The notes below the pieces were generated by a model. That model did no database searches. It had not been told where the DNA came from and saw only the letters and a program-made list of their open reading frames with translations. From assembly GCF_020283565.1 (NCBI RefSeq), contig NC_060061.1, positions 43,871,362-43,935,361 of the forward strand: a DNA stretch of 64,000 nucleotides, read 5' to 3'. This DNA is from Trifolium pratense (taxonomy: Eukaryota; Streptophyta; Magnoliopsida; Fabales; Fabaceae). Positions 24,830 to 37,037 of this stretch are shown here, piece by piece (position 1 is the stretch's first letter; the number at the start of each line of letters is the position of its first letter). Position numbers and translations under genes: made by a program.

Positions 24830-25520
24830 CTTAACAAAATTAATATTTCTTAGAATTTTGAGTCTGATTTAACTTCAACCTGCAAAATCAGGTTAATTGT
24901 AAGGTGAGATTATCTCTACTTATAAACTCATGATCATATCATCTCACATCCGATGTGGGATGGACTCTTCACACACCCTCACACCCAACACTATTGGGTT
25001 TGGTGCGGATATAAATGTTGGGTGACACGATAGCAGAAACACACGATAGCAGGTGGCCCAACAGATATTGGAGGATCGTTATCCACATACCAAACCTAAT
25101 CGTGTTGGGTGTAAAAAAGTGTGTTAAGAGACTCACATAAGATGTAAGATGACTCGAACATAGGTTTATAAATAGAGATAATAGTCACCTTAAAAATTGG
25201 TTTTGTAGGGTTTAGTAGGTCAAACTCCTAATTCTAAGCTAATATCAAAACCTCCTCCAAGATTTGTTGGGTCGCATACTATCAGATTTTCGCTATTGGG
25301 CCACCCACTAAGCTCAATAGTGTTGGACATTAGGGTGTGTGTTAAGAGTCTGTCTCACATCAAATGTGAGATGATCAAAACATGAATTTATAAGTAGAGG
25401 CAATTGTCACCTTACAAAAATTTGGTAGCATTGAGTTAGGTCAAACTTTCAATTCTAAGCTAGTATACCAGAAACCTGATAGCAGTGGTCCAACAAATTT
25501 TAGAGGATTCATTTACTTAT
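24830..25520. mobile_element. Cluster of degenerate TRIM/LTR-like repeats
   Basis: Three diverged copies of a block appear here. Each pairs 'cttataaactcat...' or 'aatttataagtagag...' with a CACATCCGATGTGGGA-type motif and 'caacactattgggttt' or its reverse complement. Copies lie in both orientations (around 24900-25030, 25060-25200 and 25250-25500). The motifs match those in the LTRs at 52968-53521. No coding sequence remains. Confidence 0.45.
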
Positions 25521-28500
25521 ATATATCCGACATTTATATTCATGCACTAAGATCAATAAGATTGTGAAAAGATGTGTTAAGAATTCGTCTCCCATTAAAT
25601 TTGCAATGAATTGCATATAAATTTATAAAGAGAGATAATTCTTTCCTGACTAGTCATTTTTTTTAGGTTGGATTAGAGCAAAGGAATATTTGTTTATTAA
25701 GTTAAGATTTATAGAGAAATTATAATTAAGTAATTTTTCTCAATAAATATTAATTAATAAATAAATATATAGATATAATAATGAGAAGAAAAGGAGGGAG
25801 GTAGAAACACGCCGACCCACGCGATGGACCGAAATGACAAAGAGACCAATCAGAATGCATTTGAGTGGATTTTTGTAAGTGGGGTATGCTGCTGTATGTG
25901 CTTTTTCTCCACATGATATCACTTTTCTTTTTCCATTCAGATTGACAATAACATCTGCCAAAAGAATGTATATTAAAGACTGCATCTGCATTGCAGTTCT
26001 GTTATGCTATTGCTTCTACATTTTAAGCCTGCCAATTTAAAAAATGTTTGCCAAGGGAAAAATAATACAGTATATGGAGATAATATAAAATAATGAGAAA
26101 ATAGGTTTAATTATATTTTTGGATAAGATGGAGTATACTACTATGACACACAAAATTTATTGTGAATCTAAACATATACTCGATGTATGTTTAGTGTTGA
26201 GTATCGCTTCGAGTTCTATGTATAAGGAAGAGGCTCTGAGGTGATCGAGAAGTTGAATTATTGTTATCTGGACCGTAATATTATTATTATTATTATTATT
26301 ATTATAAATACTGTCGGTAACATTGAAACCCTAATTCATTCGTTCATCTAATAGAAACGAGCTGTAGCGAATTCTACAGTCGGATACGTACCTACGGAGA
26401 ACTCCGTTACCAAACTTCTTATGTTTATCATCGTTTGCTTTTCGTTATTATTTCTTTTGTTACTGATTGTGCACAACAAAAATAGAATTGAGTTTTACGT
26501 CAAATTCTCGCTTTCCAATACAATGCTTGACCTTAATTTTTAGAATTTACACATTGTAGCTTTAGACTTGCGGTGTGTTTGAAAAATATCGGACGCAAAA
26601 ATAAAGAGGCTAGGCAAGTAGGCATTCAATTTTTTTTGTAGTTGTAGTCATTTTTTAGATATTATAGTTGGATGTGAAAACTTAGATTCATGTATATTCA
26701 ACTAGTTTAACCAATTGAAATATTCATTCTACTCCACCCACTTTGTCCTCTAACTTCATTTTCTACTTTCTTCCCACTTTCTACCAAAATTTTCATTTTA
26801 CAACAAATGAAAATCAATACTACTACTCTACTCTACTATTGAAGATGCAAATTAATTTTAAAAACCAATTAGTAATTTTTAAGCAAGTTGGTTTTATGAT
26901 CCAATGGACTACTATTCCAATGCACAATAATTTGTGTGGGGGAGTATAATATAATCTGGCCAATGCAGGCAGCGGGGCCTACAAAACAGGCAGAGGCTTA
27001 AGCCGGTGTTATGTTGGAAGCAAAGCACCCTTCCAAAGACAACATTGATGTTTAGGCGTGATCATCAAAGGAAAGTGAGTTGGGGTCTTGTTGTGATTTC
27101 CAACCACAACAAGGAGTAGTAGTTTTTGCTGTTAAGGCAGAAGATTGTAATATATATGAATTATTTAATATTAAATTTAATTGATGGTTGAAATTATTTT
27201 ATTATTTAAAATTTAAACCGTTTGATTTTAAATCAATAATTGAGATTTATATTGCGGTGTGAATTCTTATAGAAAAGCAATATAAGAATAGTTTTATTGT
27301 TAGTCTGTTTACTTCTTAATAATGAAGAATTTAAAAGTAATCATTAATCATACATGCAAATTATGGTAAACAATCTTTGTGTGTTTGTTCGGAGAATTGC
27401 TCTTCTAAAAATTTATTGATAGATTGATAGTTGATTGAAGAACTACTTTCTTCTTCACGTTTAGGTAAGTTTTGGAGTGAATTGGACAAACAAATTTATT
27501 GTGCTTTGGTTTAATTGTGGATTTGCTTCACACATGGTTCTAGATTTGTTCTCGGTTGATTTTACTTTTGCTTAATAAGTTGTTTAGTTTGGTTGTCCTT
27601 TGTTATTTGTTCATATTTCTTGTTTGATTCACAACAAGAGTGTTTGAATTTAACACAAGTGGTGCCATATAATCAAAACAAATCTTTCAAGTGAGCATCA
27701 TAATTACTAAATGGAGAATTGAAGGTTGAATTATTCTTATCTTAATTAGTATGATTACTTGAAAATAGTGGTGGAGCAGTTTAGGATGCATGAAGTTAAG
27801 ACCGTTAGTACTCTTTTGGGTTATCACACAAAGCTTATAGAAGCTCCAAAATCAAAAGAAGAGGAAGATGGAGAGTACTACTATGCTATTAGGGTATGAA
27901 ATCATATATGAAAGTATTTAGTCTAGTTGTTAAGATGTAAATTTTAGTTTGTTATCACTATATTGTCTATCGAAAGTTTTAAATGTATTTTTAGTGAGTA
28001 TTTAGGTATACATCTCTTATATTGAGTTGATGAAATTTACTTTTTTATTTTTTTACACAAGTTGATGAATTAAAACCAAAATATTAGGAAAAAAAATGCC
28101 TTGGAGGCTCTAAATAGGTTTTGACCTAACAATGTCTTTCCTTTATCGATTGGAGAAAAGATCGTCATATCATCTTGTCGTTGGGTTGCAGTCTCTTATG
28201 CAATTTGCAATGCATCACATGAAGCCATAAATCCATTTAGCCGCATGTCATCACTCACTATGAGGCAAATGTAATTGAGAAATTAATCAAATTCAACATG
28301 TAGATCACGTGTGGTCATGGATTCATATGGGTGTGACACATCATTGATTTGAAGGTGTTAATATCTTGCTACCTCAGCTAAGGTATTATATTAAACCATA
28401 TCTGTCAGAGATCAGTGGGTTGCTTTTTGTGTATCCTATTCGTGGTTGGTGCTCTTAATCTTTGTTTCCATGCTTGCTTATAGATATGCATGTTTCAAAG

Positions 28501-28672
28501 TTTTAAGATTTGCTTCCATTGTGTCGGTGCCTTCTTATTATTTGTATCAATCCTTGTGATTGATTTCAGATTATTTGCATGGAGTGGATGATACGTGAAC
28601 ATCTTTCTGTATTGACGATCGATTTATTCATCATCCAGACCGAGATGACTTTATTTAGGGGTCGTTTTAGAT

Positions 28673-28674
<2 letters not shown>
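25521..28674. other. Intergenic DNA with a possible copia trace
   Basis: It contains an (ATT)n run near 26280-26305. A short frame near 27770-27890 reads MHEVKTVSTLLGYHTKL, then acidic residues and YYYAI. This faintly resembles the end of the copia reverse transcriptase (M-x-x-x-K-x-V-S-T-P-L-G-x-H-x-K-L). Nothing else is recognised; open frames at 25740 and 26743 are not convincing. Confidence 0.35.

Positions 28675-28750
<76 letters not shown>
28675..28750. repeat. (TA)n microsatellite
   Basis: A TA run of about 75 bases. The apparent Ile-Tyr repeat protein read across it is an artefact of the repeat. Confidence 0.95.
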
Positions 28751-28751
<1 letters not shown>

Positions 28752-28757
<6 letters not shown>

Positions 28758-28885
28758 ACAATCGAGCTGAGGATCGAATCCAGAACCTCTAGCATATTAT
28801 TCAAACTCATCACCACTGGATCAATCCTCTAGCATACTATTCAAGCCCATCACCACTAGATTCAAACCCATCACCACCAGATCAA
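28752..28885 (-). mobile_element. SINE remnant with a triplicated segment
   Basis: On the minus strand the A-box-like sequence 'ctggtggtgatggg' occurs in three tandem variants. The last is followed by 'ttctggattcgatcctcag' (B-box-like). The roughly 34-base unit 'cctctagcatactattcaa' to 'catcaccactaga' is repeated. Confidence 0.45.
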
Positions 28886-29735
28886 ACATAGTTGTTTGAA
28901 TTCCCTACGCTGTCCCCACCCCTCAATAATGCTCTCTCTATAATTTCTCATGGAGCGTTTTACTTTTCATTTGTTGTTCTTCTATTTATTATGACTAAGC
29001 AAGTAGTACTAATTTTAAAAAAGTTATTTTTAATTTGGAGTGGCGATTTTGAATTAAAAAAAGTTATTTTTATTTTCTAAAAAAAAAATTTTATTTTCTT
29101 TCACATAAAAGAGAAAAGGCTCATGCACCTAAGCTAAAATAAGATTTAAATTGGTTTCTAGTCTTGCAAATATACTATTTTTTTTTTGTTAATACTATTT
29201 TTAAATTTTAATCCTTGTAAAAGTATTTTTTGTTTTGGTCCTTAATATTTTGTTTTAAAGGCAACATACAAAAATTAAGTACACAAATAAAAAAAATACA
29301 TCTCATGAAATCATTCAAACAACCAATAATCAAATGTTCTACTCAACTAGGCAGTAGTGTATATTTAATTTGAGATTTTTTTTCTAACAAGAGAGAAATT
29401 TAGAATGTGAGATTATCTTTAAGTGTGTTTGATCAGCTAAAAAATGAGGGATTGAATATGATAATTTTACCTGTACTGTATTTGATTTTAAAATTGTCAT
29501 AGGACTGAACAAACAGGAGGCCAAAAGATTGGACAAAAACAAAAATTATTGTCCTCAACTAAAGCATGAGACAACTTTTTTATCCTATGCGCAAATTTTC
29601 TAAAATATCAAAATAACCTTTTGTCACCAAACTTCGTACAAGATAAAATTTGTTTAATATCGTAAATATTAGTCTTGTGTTTTCTCTCCTCGATTGTTCA
29701 ATTCAGTACATAGATTTTGCACATCAAACATATCA
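28886..29735. other. AT-rich intergenic DNA, nothing recognised
   Basis: Poly(A)/poly(T) stretches and short chance frames only. Confidence 0.5.
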
Positions 29736-29737
29736 TT

Positions 29738-29873
29738 TATTTTTTTGTCAAATAGCCTACTAACTAGAAATTTCACCCTTAAAGTGGAGAAGTGGAATGA
29801 CTGAAATTCGAACCCCGACTCCCTGCATATATAATGCAATGTCCTGCCAAACTGAGCTAAGTTTACGGGACCA
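29738..29873 (-). mobile_element. tRNA-derived SINE, legume type
   Basis: On the minus strand: 'cttagctcagtttggcagg', then 'tcggggttcgaatttcag' (B box), then the body 'ccacttctccactttaaggg' and 'tagtaggctatttgac' with an A7 tail. A CATTTA duplication is visible on both sides (near 29735 and 29872). This is a recognisable dispersed SINE of Medicago-like genomes. Confidence 0.7.
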
Positions 29874-30326
29874 TTTAAATACCAGTTTTTATTTTTTATG
29901 TGAAAATTTGCTTGTAATTTTTTTTTGAATTTTCATTTTTTTAAATTTATTTGGTCAAATTATCTAGTAACTATTTATTTATTTGGTAAAATAATTTAGT
30001 GACTATAATAAGGAGATTCAAACTCAAGTATTACGTTTCTACATCCAACCAACTAAACCCACAATTTTTTTATTAAATTTAATTTATTTGTGAGGAACAA
30101 AAACATTATCAAACTTCCTTCAAAAAAAAAAAAAAAACATTATCAAACTTAGCTAAACTTTGTTTATTAAACTTTATTTTATGTATTTAGATAGAAACAA
30201 TATTTATTTTTTGACTAAAAAAAGAACAAATTTAGAATTTCAAATAAAACTTTCATAACGTTCATCTCACTTCAACAGCTGCAAAAACACTCTTCTTCTT
30301 CCTCTTCCCTCTCTTTCCAACGTTTG

Positions 30327-30329
<3 letters not shown>

Positions 30330-30361
<32 letters not shown>
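30330..30361 (+). promoter_or_regulatory. (CT)n tract in the kinesin leader
   Basis: A run of 16 CT dinucleotides ends five bases before the kinesin start codon. Pyrimidine tracts of this kind are common in plant 5' UTRs; the complementary GAGA repeat can bind GAGA-binding factors. Confidence 0.6.
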
Positions 30362-30362
<1 letters not shown>

Positions 30363-30365
30363 ACA

Positions 30366-33300
30366 ATGAACATGAAGCAAAAGAACAACAACAACGTAGA
30401 TAATGGTTTCTTCGGAACCTTCACTTCCACTTCAATCAAAAACCTTCTTCCAATTTCATCCTTCCGCAAAACCATTTCTTCAAACCCAAAATCCAATCTT
30501 GAAAACATTCCCCCAATCAATTCAAACATACCCAAAATTCAACCAAACCCTAAAACCCCATTTTCTCATAACAACCCTCATGTCAAGGCAAGTTCAAATT
30601 TTTAGTTTCCAATTTAGTTTCATTTCAATTTTCAATGTCCAATTTATACTGATTTGTGTTGTTTTCGAACAGGTTGTGGTGAGAATTAGACCTAAAGAGG
30701 GAGATTGTGTAATTAACAAGGTTTCTTCTGATGCTTTGTGTGTTGGTGATAGACAGTTCAATTTTGATCAAGTTTTTTATGCTGACTCAAATCAGGTAGT
30801 AGATAGAGAACTTAGCTTAGATTTACAGTGTGTGTGTATAATTGAGATCTTCAATGATTTTTACATGATTTTGAGTAAAGGGCATGGTTATTAATTCGAG
30901 ATTCAAATTGTGAATTCCGAATTGTGAATCGGATCTTATTATGAATAGTAAATTAACTTACTGATAAAAATGGCATTTTTCAGTAAGAAAAAACAATAGC
31001 AAACCTACAAGCTTCATTAGAATGAATCAATTGAGGAAAAATGCAGTTGGCTAGACTAAGTTTAGTTTGTGAATTCATCATAGTGAATCGGGATTCAAAA
31101 TAAAGTTGATGTCCAAAATCGATACAACATAGAGATTGATATCAATCAGGTCCAATTTTGTATTGAATTGAGATAGGACTTAGATGTTTCGTAAGATATT
31201 GATAACCATGGTAAAGGGTAATTGGAAATTTATTGAATTTGCTGTTAAAATGAAGTAATAAGTAAATTGATTCATTTGGTTTAATTTTGTTGCTTCATAT
31301 ACATCAGAGAAGATCAACCATTAATGTGATTTATGGGCTGTTGTTTGTTCAGGAAGATGTTTTTCAGTCAGTGGGTGTTCCCTTGGTTCGAAATGCTTTA
31401 GCTGGTTACAATACTTCAATTCTGTCATATGGCCAGGTACATTTGATGCATTGCTTGATGTATTTTTGAATTTTCTAGTGAACAAATGGGTGGCATTTTT
31501 TATGAAATATTAAGGTTAATGGTTATCTCCCCCTCCACTTGTACCGTACTTTTTTGCTAGTCTGGAAGCGGAAAGACTTATACAATGTGGGGTCCGCCGA
31601 GTGCCATGGCTGAGGATCCTTCGCGTAATAGCCACGAGGGAATTGCTCCTCGGATCTTCCAATTGTTATTCTCTGAGCTTGAAAGAGTATGTAGTACTTC
31701 CTACATTAATTGTTAATGTTAGTAAATTTATTTATGCATTATGGTTTTTTAAATTTATTAATGCTTTTTGCTAAATTAGGAGAGACTTGTGTCGGACCAG
31801 AAGCAGTTCACATATAAATGCCGTTGTTCTTTTCTTGAGGTAAGTTTGAACTTGAATTTCATTACAAAGCTCCCAAATGTAGTAGTGAGCTTGTCCCTTA
31901 GAGTTGCTAATGCATATTTCTGCTCTTTTTTTCCCCTTGTTTTGTAACAGATATATAACGATCAAATTGGGAATTTACTCAATCCAAGTCAGAGGAATCT
32001 TGAGGTAGGTGTTTACTGCCATCTTTTGTGGTACAATTTTAATAAGTACCTTTGGCATTTTTCACATATATTAAGAAAAGTACCTTTGGTATTGGTCCGT
32101 ATTGTATTGCAGATGAAGGATGACTCCAAAAATGGACTATATGTTGAGAATCTGATTGAGGAATATGTCACATGCTACGATGACGTGGCACAAATTCTGA
32201 TTAAGGTAGAGAAGAATCCATGTATTTACTGTTGAAAGTCAGACTTCTCTGTGCTACTTATAAGAAGCTGAATACTTGTTTATGTTAGCTGATGTATTTT
32301 TCAACCAATTGTATGCATTTGCCTTTGTTTTTTTGTTTAATTTATTTGTTCAAATCTTGATCAGCTATATTGATTCGTGCTGCAGGGACTTTCAAGCAGA
32401 AAAATTGGAGCAACAAGCTTAAATTTTAATAGCTCTAGATCACATATCATTTTCACTTTTGTCATTGAGTCTTTGTGTAAGGTAATGCCATTTTTTATAA
32501 CAATTCTACCTAACTATGGTTATGACGCTAAATATGATTTTCATCAACTGATGCTTCAGGGGACCACAAAGGGTTTCAGTAGTTTAAAAGCTAGCAGAAT
32601 CAGCCTTATTGATCTTGCCGGATTGGATGTGGGTAGTGTTGACGATGGAAGAAGACATGTACAGAAATCATTATCTCAGCTTGGGTAAGATGCCATGACT
32701 AAATGACTTCTTAGTTTGTATTTATATATCTTCTACTACAACCTATTTCAATGGGTTTGTCAATAGGTTCAAACCTAGAAGTAATGCATTATCTTAGTTT
32801 ACTATGTCAAACTGTTACTTGGCTAGTCATATATAAGTATCTTTTTTGTTCTTCTTTGAAATTGAAGAGTAGTGTCCTGCTACCTGTGAATTAGTTGCTT
32901 ATATCACTACTCACTAGTTAATAACCATGTACATGACCATGATTGTTTTCTATTTGTAATGAGTGTTATATTTGATTGGTGTAGGCATTTAGTGGATGCT
33001 CTTGCTGACAAATCCCTGTCTGGAGAAAATGAAGAAATTCCACCAAGAAACTCATCTTTAACTCAATTGCTACAAGAATCACTTGGTGGAAATGCCAAAC
33101 TCTCAGCAATATGTTCCATCTCCCCTGATAACAAGTACTACATCCGTCACTTTTTATAAGTACCTTTGGCGTTTTTCGCATCTATTAAGAAAAGTTATTA
33201 GTGTAATTAATGTGTATATGTGTTACTAAATTATGAAATTGCCCTTTGTGATATGTGTTAAATTCTGTCTTTCCATCTTCCAAGACAAATTACTAAATTG

Positions 33301-35939
33301 CCCTTCTAATAAATGTATCTATTACAGACAAAGGTAGTATTTACCTAGATCAAAGAGCATAATTTGTTTGTCTATGGAGTAATAGGAAAGTGTTGAGTTC
33401 TAGCAATAAAGATTCAGCTTTTTGATTGTAGGAACATTGATGAAACACTCTGCACACTCAGATTTGGGGAGAAAGTAAGATCCGTCAGAAACAATCCAAT
33501 TATTAATGTTATAAAGGAGGCCGACGATTTGAGTGGTAAAATCCGACACTTGAAGGTAAACTCCTGAACTTTTACTTGAAACAGATTTAGAAGGATTAGA
33601 CTGATCACCGATGCAAGTCTGTGTTTTTTCTTTGGTTCAGGAAGAACTTGTTAGAGTAAAGGCTGGTGATGCTCATAGCTCAGTTGGGGGTAACAATGGA
33701 TGCTTCCAAGGACATAATGTGCGGGAAAGCCTTAATCAGTTGAGAGTCAACTTAAACCGTTCTCTACTCCTATCTAACTTAGATAATAATACCGATAAAG
33801 CTGTAAATGTCGGCGAGGATGACATAAGGCAATTACGCCAGCAAATTGATGAATATAGTTCATGTGAAGGGAATCTGAAATACATTTCTGTCAGTGAAGA
33901 TCATGTCCAGTTTGATTCTTTTGATGAAAATTATGATGATGCAGACACAACCATAGGTGAAGAAAATTCTGTTGGTGATAGCATTTCAGTCATTTCATGC
34001 AGCAAATCTCCAATACTTAACGGACCAGAGTTGTCCGAGTCTCCAAAATTCAGCAAGAACCAAAGGAAAAGCGTGGCTTTTTCATCGAGTTATCTAGGAA
34101 GTAGGAACAACATTTCAGATAGTTCAACTTTTGGGAATGACCTTTCAGGAAAATCAGTTAAACAGGGTGAGCATATGCAGACTTCATTACAGTTAGGCAA
34201 AGTTGAGTCCTTGGCAGAAAGTCTGCAGAAGGGATTACAGATAATTGATTATCACCAACAGAACTCCGCATTGAACAAATCTTCAAGTTCCTTCTCCTTT
34301 GGCCGTTTAACTTTGACACCTTGTCCAGAAATCAACAAGGTTGAACCTTATGATCAAACAATACAGCATAACATTTCTAGTGATGAAGTCACTTCCTCAT
34401 TCTTTTGTGCAACTTGTTGCACAGATTTAACAGATGAAGCTCCAAAGGTACGTTTCTACTTAATCTCTACAAATTTCTCTTTTAAAAGTGCTTTTCTATT
34501 GACGTTATTTTTCCTTTTTTCTCTCTTAAAGCATTTGGAAAATGTATTGGAAAAAAGCAAGATGAGAGAGAAGGAGCTTGAGAATGTTTGTAAGGAGCAA
34601 GCAGCAAGAATTGAGCAACTAAATCAATTGGTATTAAAATTCAGCCTTCCTGATTTATGTTTGCGATTGGTTTTTACATTTACTGACAATGTGGATTTGT
34701 CTCCAGGTTGAGAAATTGAAAGGAGAGAATAATCTGAACTCTGTCTCAGGCACTTCCGCAAATGGTGACACACCATATATCATAGAGGAAAAATGTGAAA
34801 TTAAAGAAGTCCAAGAAGAGTTAGCTCAGAGAGACATCTTTTCTGATTCAACTGAGAAGGAGTCACTTCTCTTGGAAATTCAGAGTCTAAGGAGAAAGCT
34901 CCAATTATATAATGATGGATCAGTAAAAATGTCTACAGACAAACTTCGATCTTCTTTGATGTCTAGATCCATGCAACTGCAAAAAAGTGGTATATTTTCT
35001 CGTGATAGTAGTAATGAGGATCTGGAAAATGAAAGACAGAGATGGACAGAAATGGAAAGTGATTGGATTTGCCTTACTGATGAACTTAGAGCTGACCTTG
35101 AGTCGTACCGCCGGCGTGCAGAGAAGTTGGAAACTGAATTGGATTTAGAGAAGAAAGGCACAGAAGAGATGGATGATGCACTAAAAAGAGCTGTTAACGG
35201 TCATGCTAGAATGGTAGAACACTATTCCGATCTCCAAGAAAAATACAACAACTTGGCTTGTAAGCATGATGCTATGATGGAAGGGATAGCAGAGGTGAAG
35301 AAGGCAGTGGCAAAAGCCTCGAAAAAAGGTAAAGCACGCTTTGCCAAATCTCTTTCTGCTGAGCTTTCTGCCTTGAGGTTGGAAAGGGAAAGGGAGTCGA
35401 AATTATTGAAAAAGGAGAACCAGTGTTTGAAAATTCAACTTCGAGACACTGCTGAGGCTGTTCAAGCTGCCGGGGAACTACTTGTTAGACTAAGAGAAGC
35501 TGAACAAGCAGCATCTGTTGCAGAGGTAAATTATATCTTACAAAGAGGATCTTCAATCAACGCATCATAATATGCGCGTGTTAATTTTGATTCATTATAT
35601 TGCCGAAACCGTTGAGAATATTCAATAAATTTTCTATTGAATGTTTCTGATTCATTTTTTGATTATTACATTTCTTATGTTATACAGGAAAACTTTGCAA
35701 ATGTGCGACGAGATAATGAAGAGTTAAAAATGCAAGTGGAGAAGCTGAATAGAAAACACAAGACAGAGATTAATACCATGAAGCAGTACCTTACAGAGAG
35801 CAAATTGCCAGAGTCTGCATTGAAGCCACTGTATCAAGAGAATTCTGACACAACACACAATGATACAACTTCTTCCTATGCTTATGATGATCAAGCATGG
35901 AGAGCAGAATTCGGAGCTATATATCAGGACCATTACTAA
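30366..35939 (+). CDS. Kinesin motor protein, KIN-12F-like
   Basis: Fifteen exons, all in frame, give 1077 residues: 30366-30587, 30673-30795, 31353-31436, 31561-31686, 31780-31839, 31951-32004, 32113-32205, 32386-32481, 32560-32684, 32985-33134, 33432-33555, 33641-34447, 34532-34630, 34707-35525, 35688-35939. The N-terminal motor has VVVRIRP, P-loop GQSGSGKT (residues 142-149), switch I NFNSSRSH (about 267-274) and switch II DLAGLD (about 304-309; DLAGSE is usual). The remainder is Ser-rich and then long coiled coil, as in the plant KIN-12 family that works at the phragmoplast during cell division. Intron 1 has a GC donor (AAG|GCAAGT). A (CT)16 tract ends just before the start codon. The KIN-12F call rests on remembered architecture and length; family membership is firm. 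Confidence 0.88.
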
Positions 35940-37037
35940 TTCACGTTGTTAGTATGATTAGCAAATGATCAGTTTGACATCTGATATTGTTCATAAGATC
36001 ATACTACAACCACCAGTTTGTCTGGAAGTCGATCCTGCTTGGATCGAAAGGAACCCGTAAAAGTAATTTTTAAGTTGTGATCTATCAATCAGCACTGTCT
36101 ATGGGAATTTTAACTCTGTGTGATGTATACTAATACTATAAGGTAATATAGTAGTACCATTGAATTCTTTTTACCACCTTGAATTTTCTTGTGTAAGTAA
36201 AGCTTTCTTCTTAGAAATGCTACAACTACAAGATGTGAACAGAAAGTTCTGATTTTTTTCTGATTCAGTGAGTAAGGAGTGATTACAAATCATATATATG
36301 CATGTAATCCAATTTAGTAATTACTAGAGTTGAACATATCATATCTAATCATATGCAATTCGTCCTTCTACTATCTTGTCTTCTCCCCTTTGTCTTTGTT
36401 GCAATTATGAAGTTCTATGTTATACGCCTTGTCTAAGTGAAAGCATTATATAAGCAACTAAATTACAGGAATATTTTTTGTCCTTATTTCAAAATGAAGT
36501 ACATTTTTATTCATGAAAGAGAAATTATCATAACATGATGCAAACATTATATTTTACAAAGGAATCAAATATCAAAAAGCAAAATGTCTCGAATCACTTT
36601 CATCTGTCAAGAGATTTCATGATGCTCTTTTTTTGAAGATTGAATCACCAAAGCAGAAACTTAAATATGCAATGTAATCTTTGTTAAAGGCAGCAAGGAG
36701 AATCTGAATTAGCACCATGTGTTCCTACATATTCAAAGCACAAATATTATCAATAATATAGAGCATTACAAAGGAGAGACTGTTATTTATTTATTTTTTG
36801 ACAAAAAGGAGACTGTTATTAATTATATATAAAAGGAAACAAGTTTAATTTTGATTCATTGTCAGTGCTAAATATTTTACTCTGTCAACAAATCACAATC
36901 AATCATACATTTAACTTTAGAAGTTGTCAAACATTTTTAATGATATGATGAATATGATTGAGTGACAATAATTTTTTTTATACCGGCAGTGTATATATTC
37001 AAACTGAAAAAACACATACCTTTAATTATCAAACAAG
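35940..37037. other. 3' UTR of the kinesin gene and intergenic DNA
   Basis: The first few hundred bases are probably kinesin 3' UTR. No other gene or element is recognised before the NBS-LRR remnant. Confidence 0.5.

Noticed and set aside
28579..28770. Protein with an Ile-Tyr repeat
   Set aside because: It is a translation of a (TA)n microsatellite.
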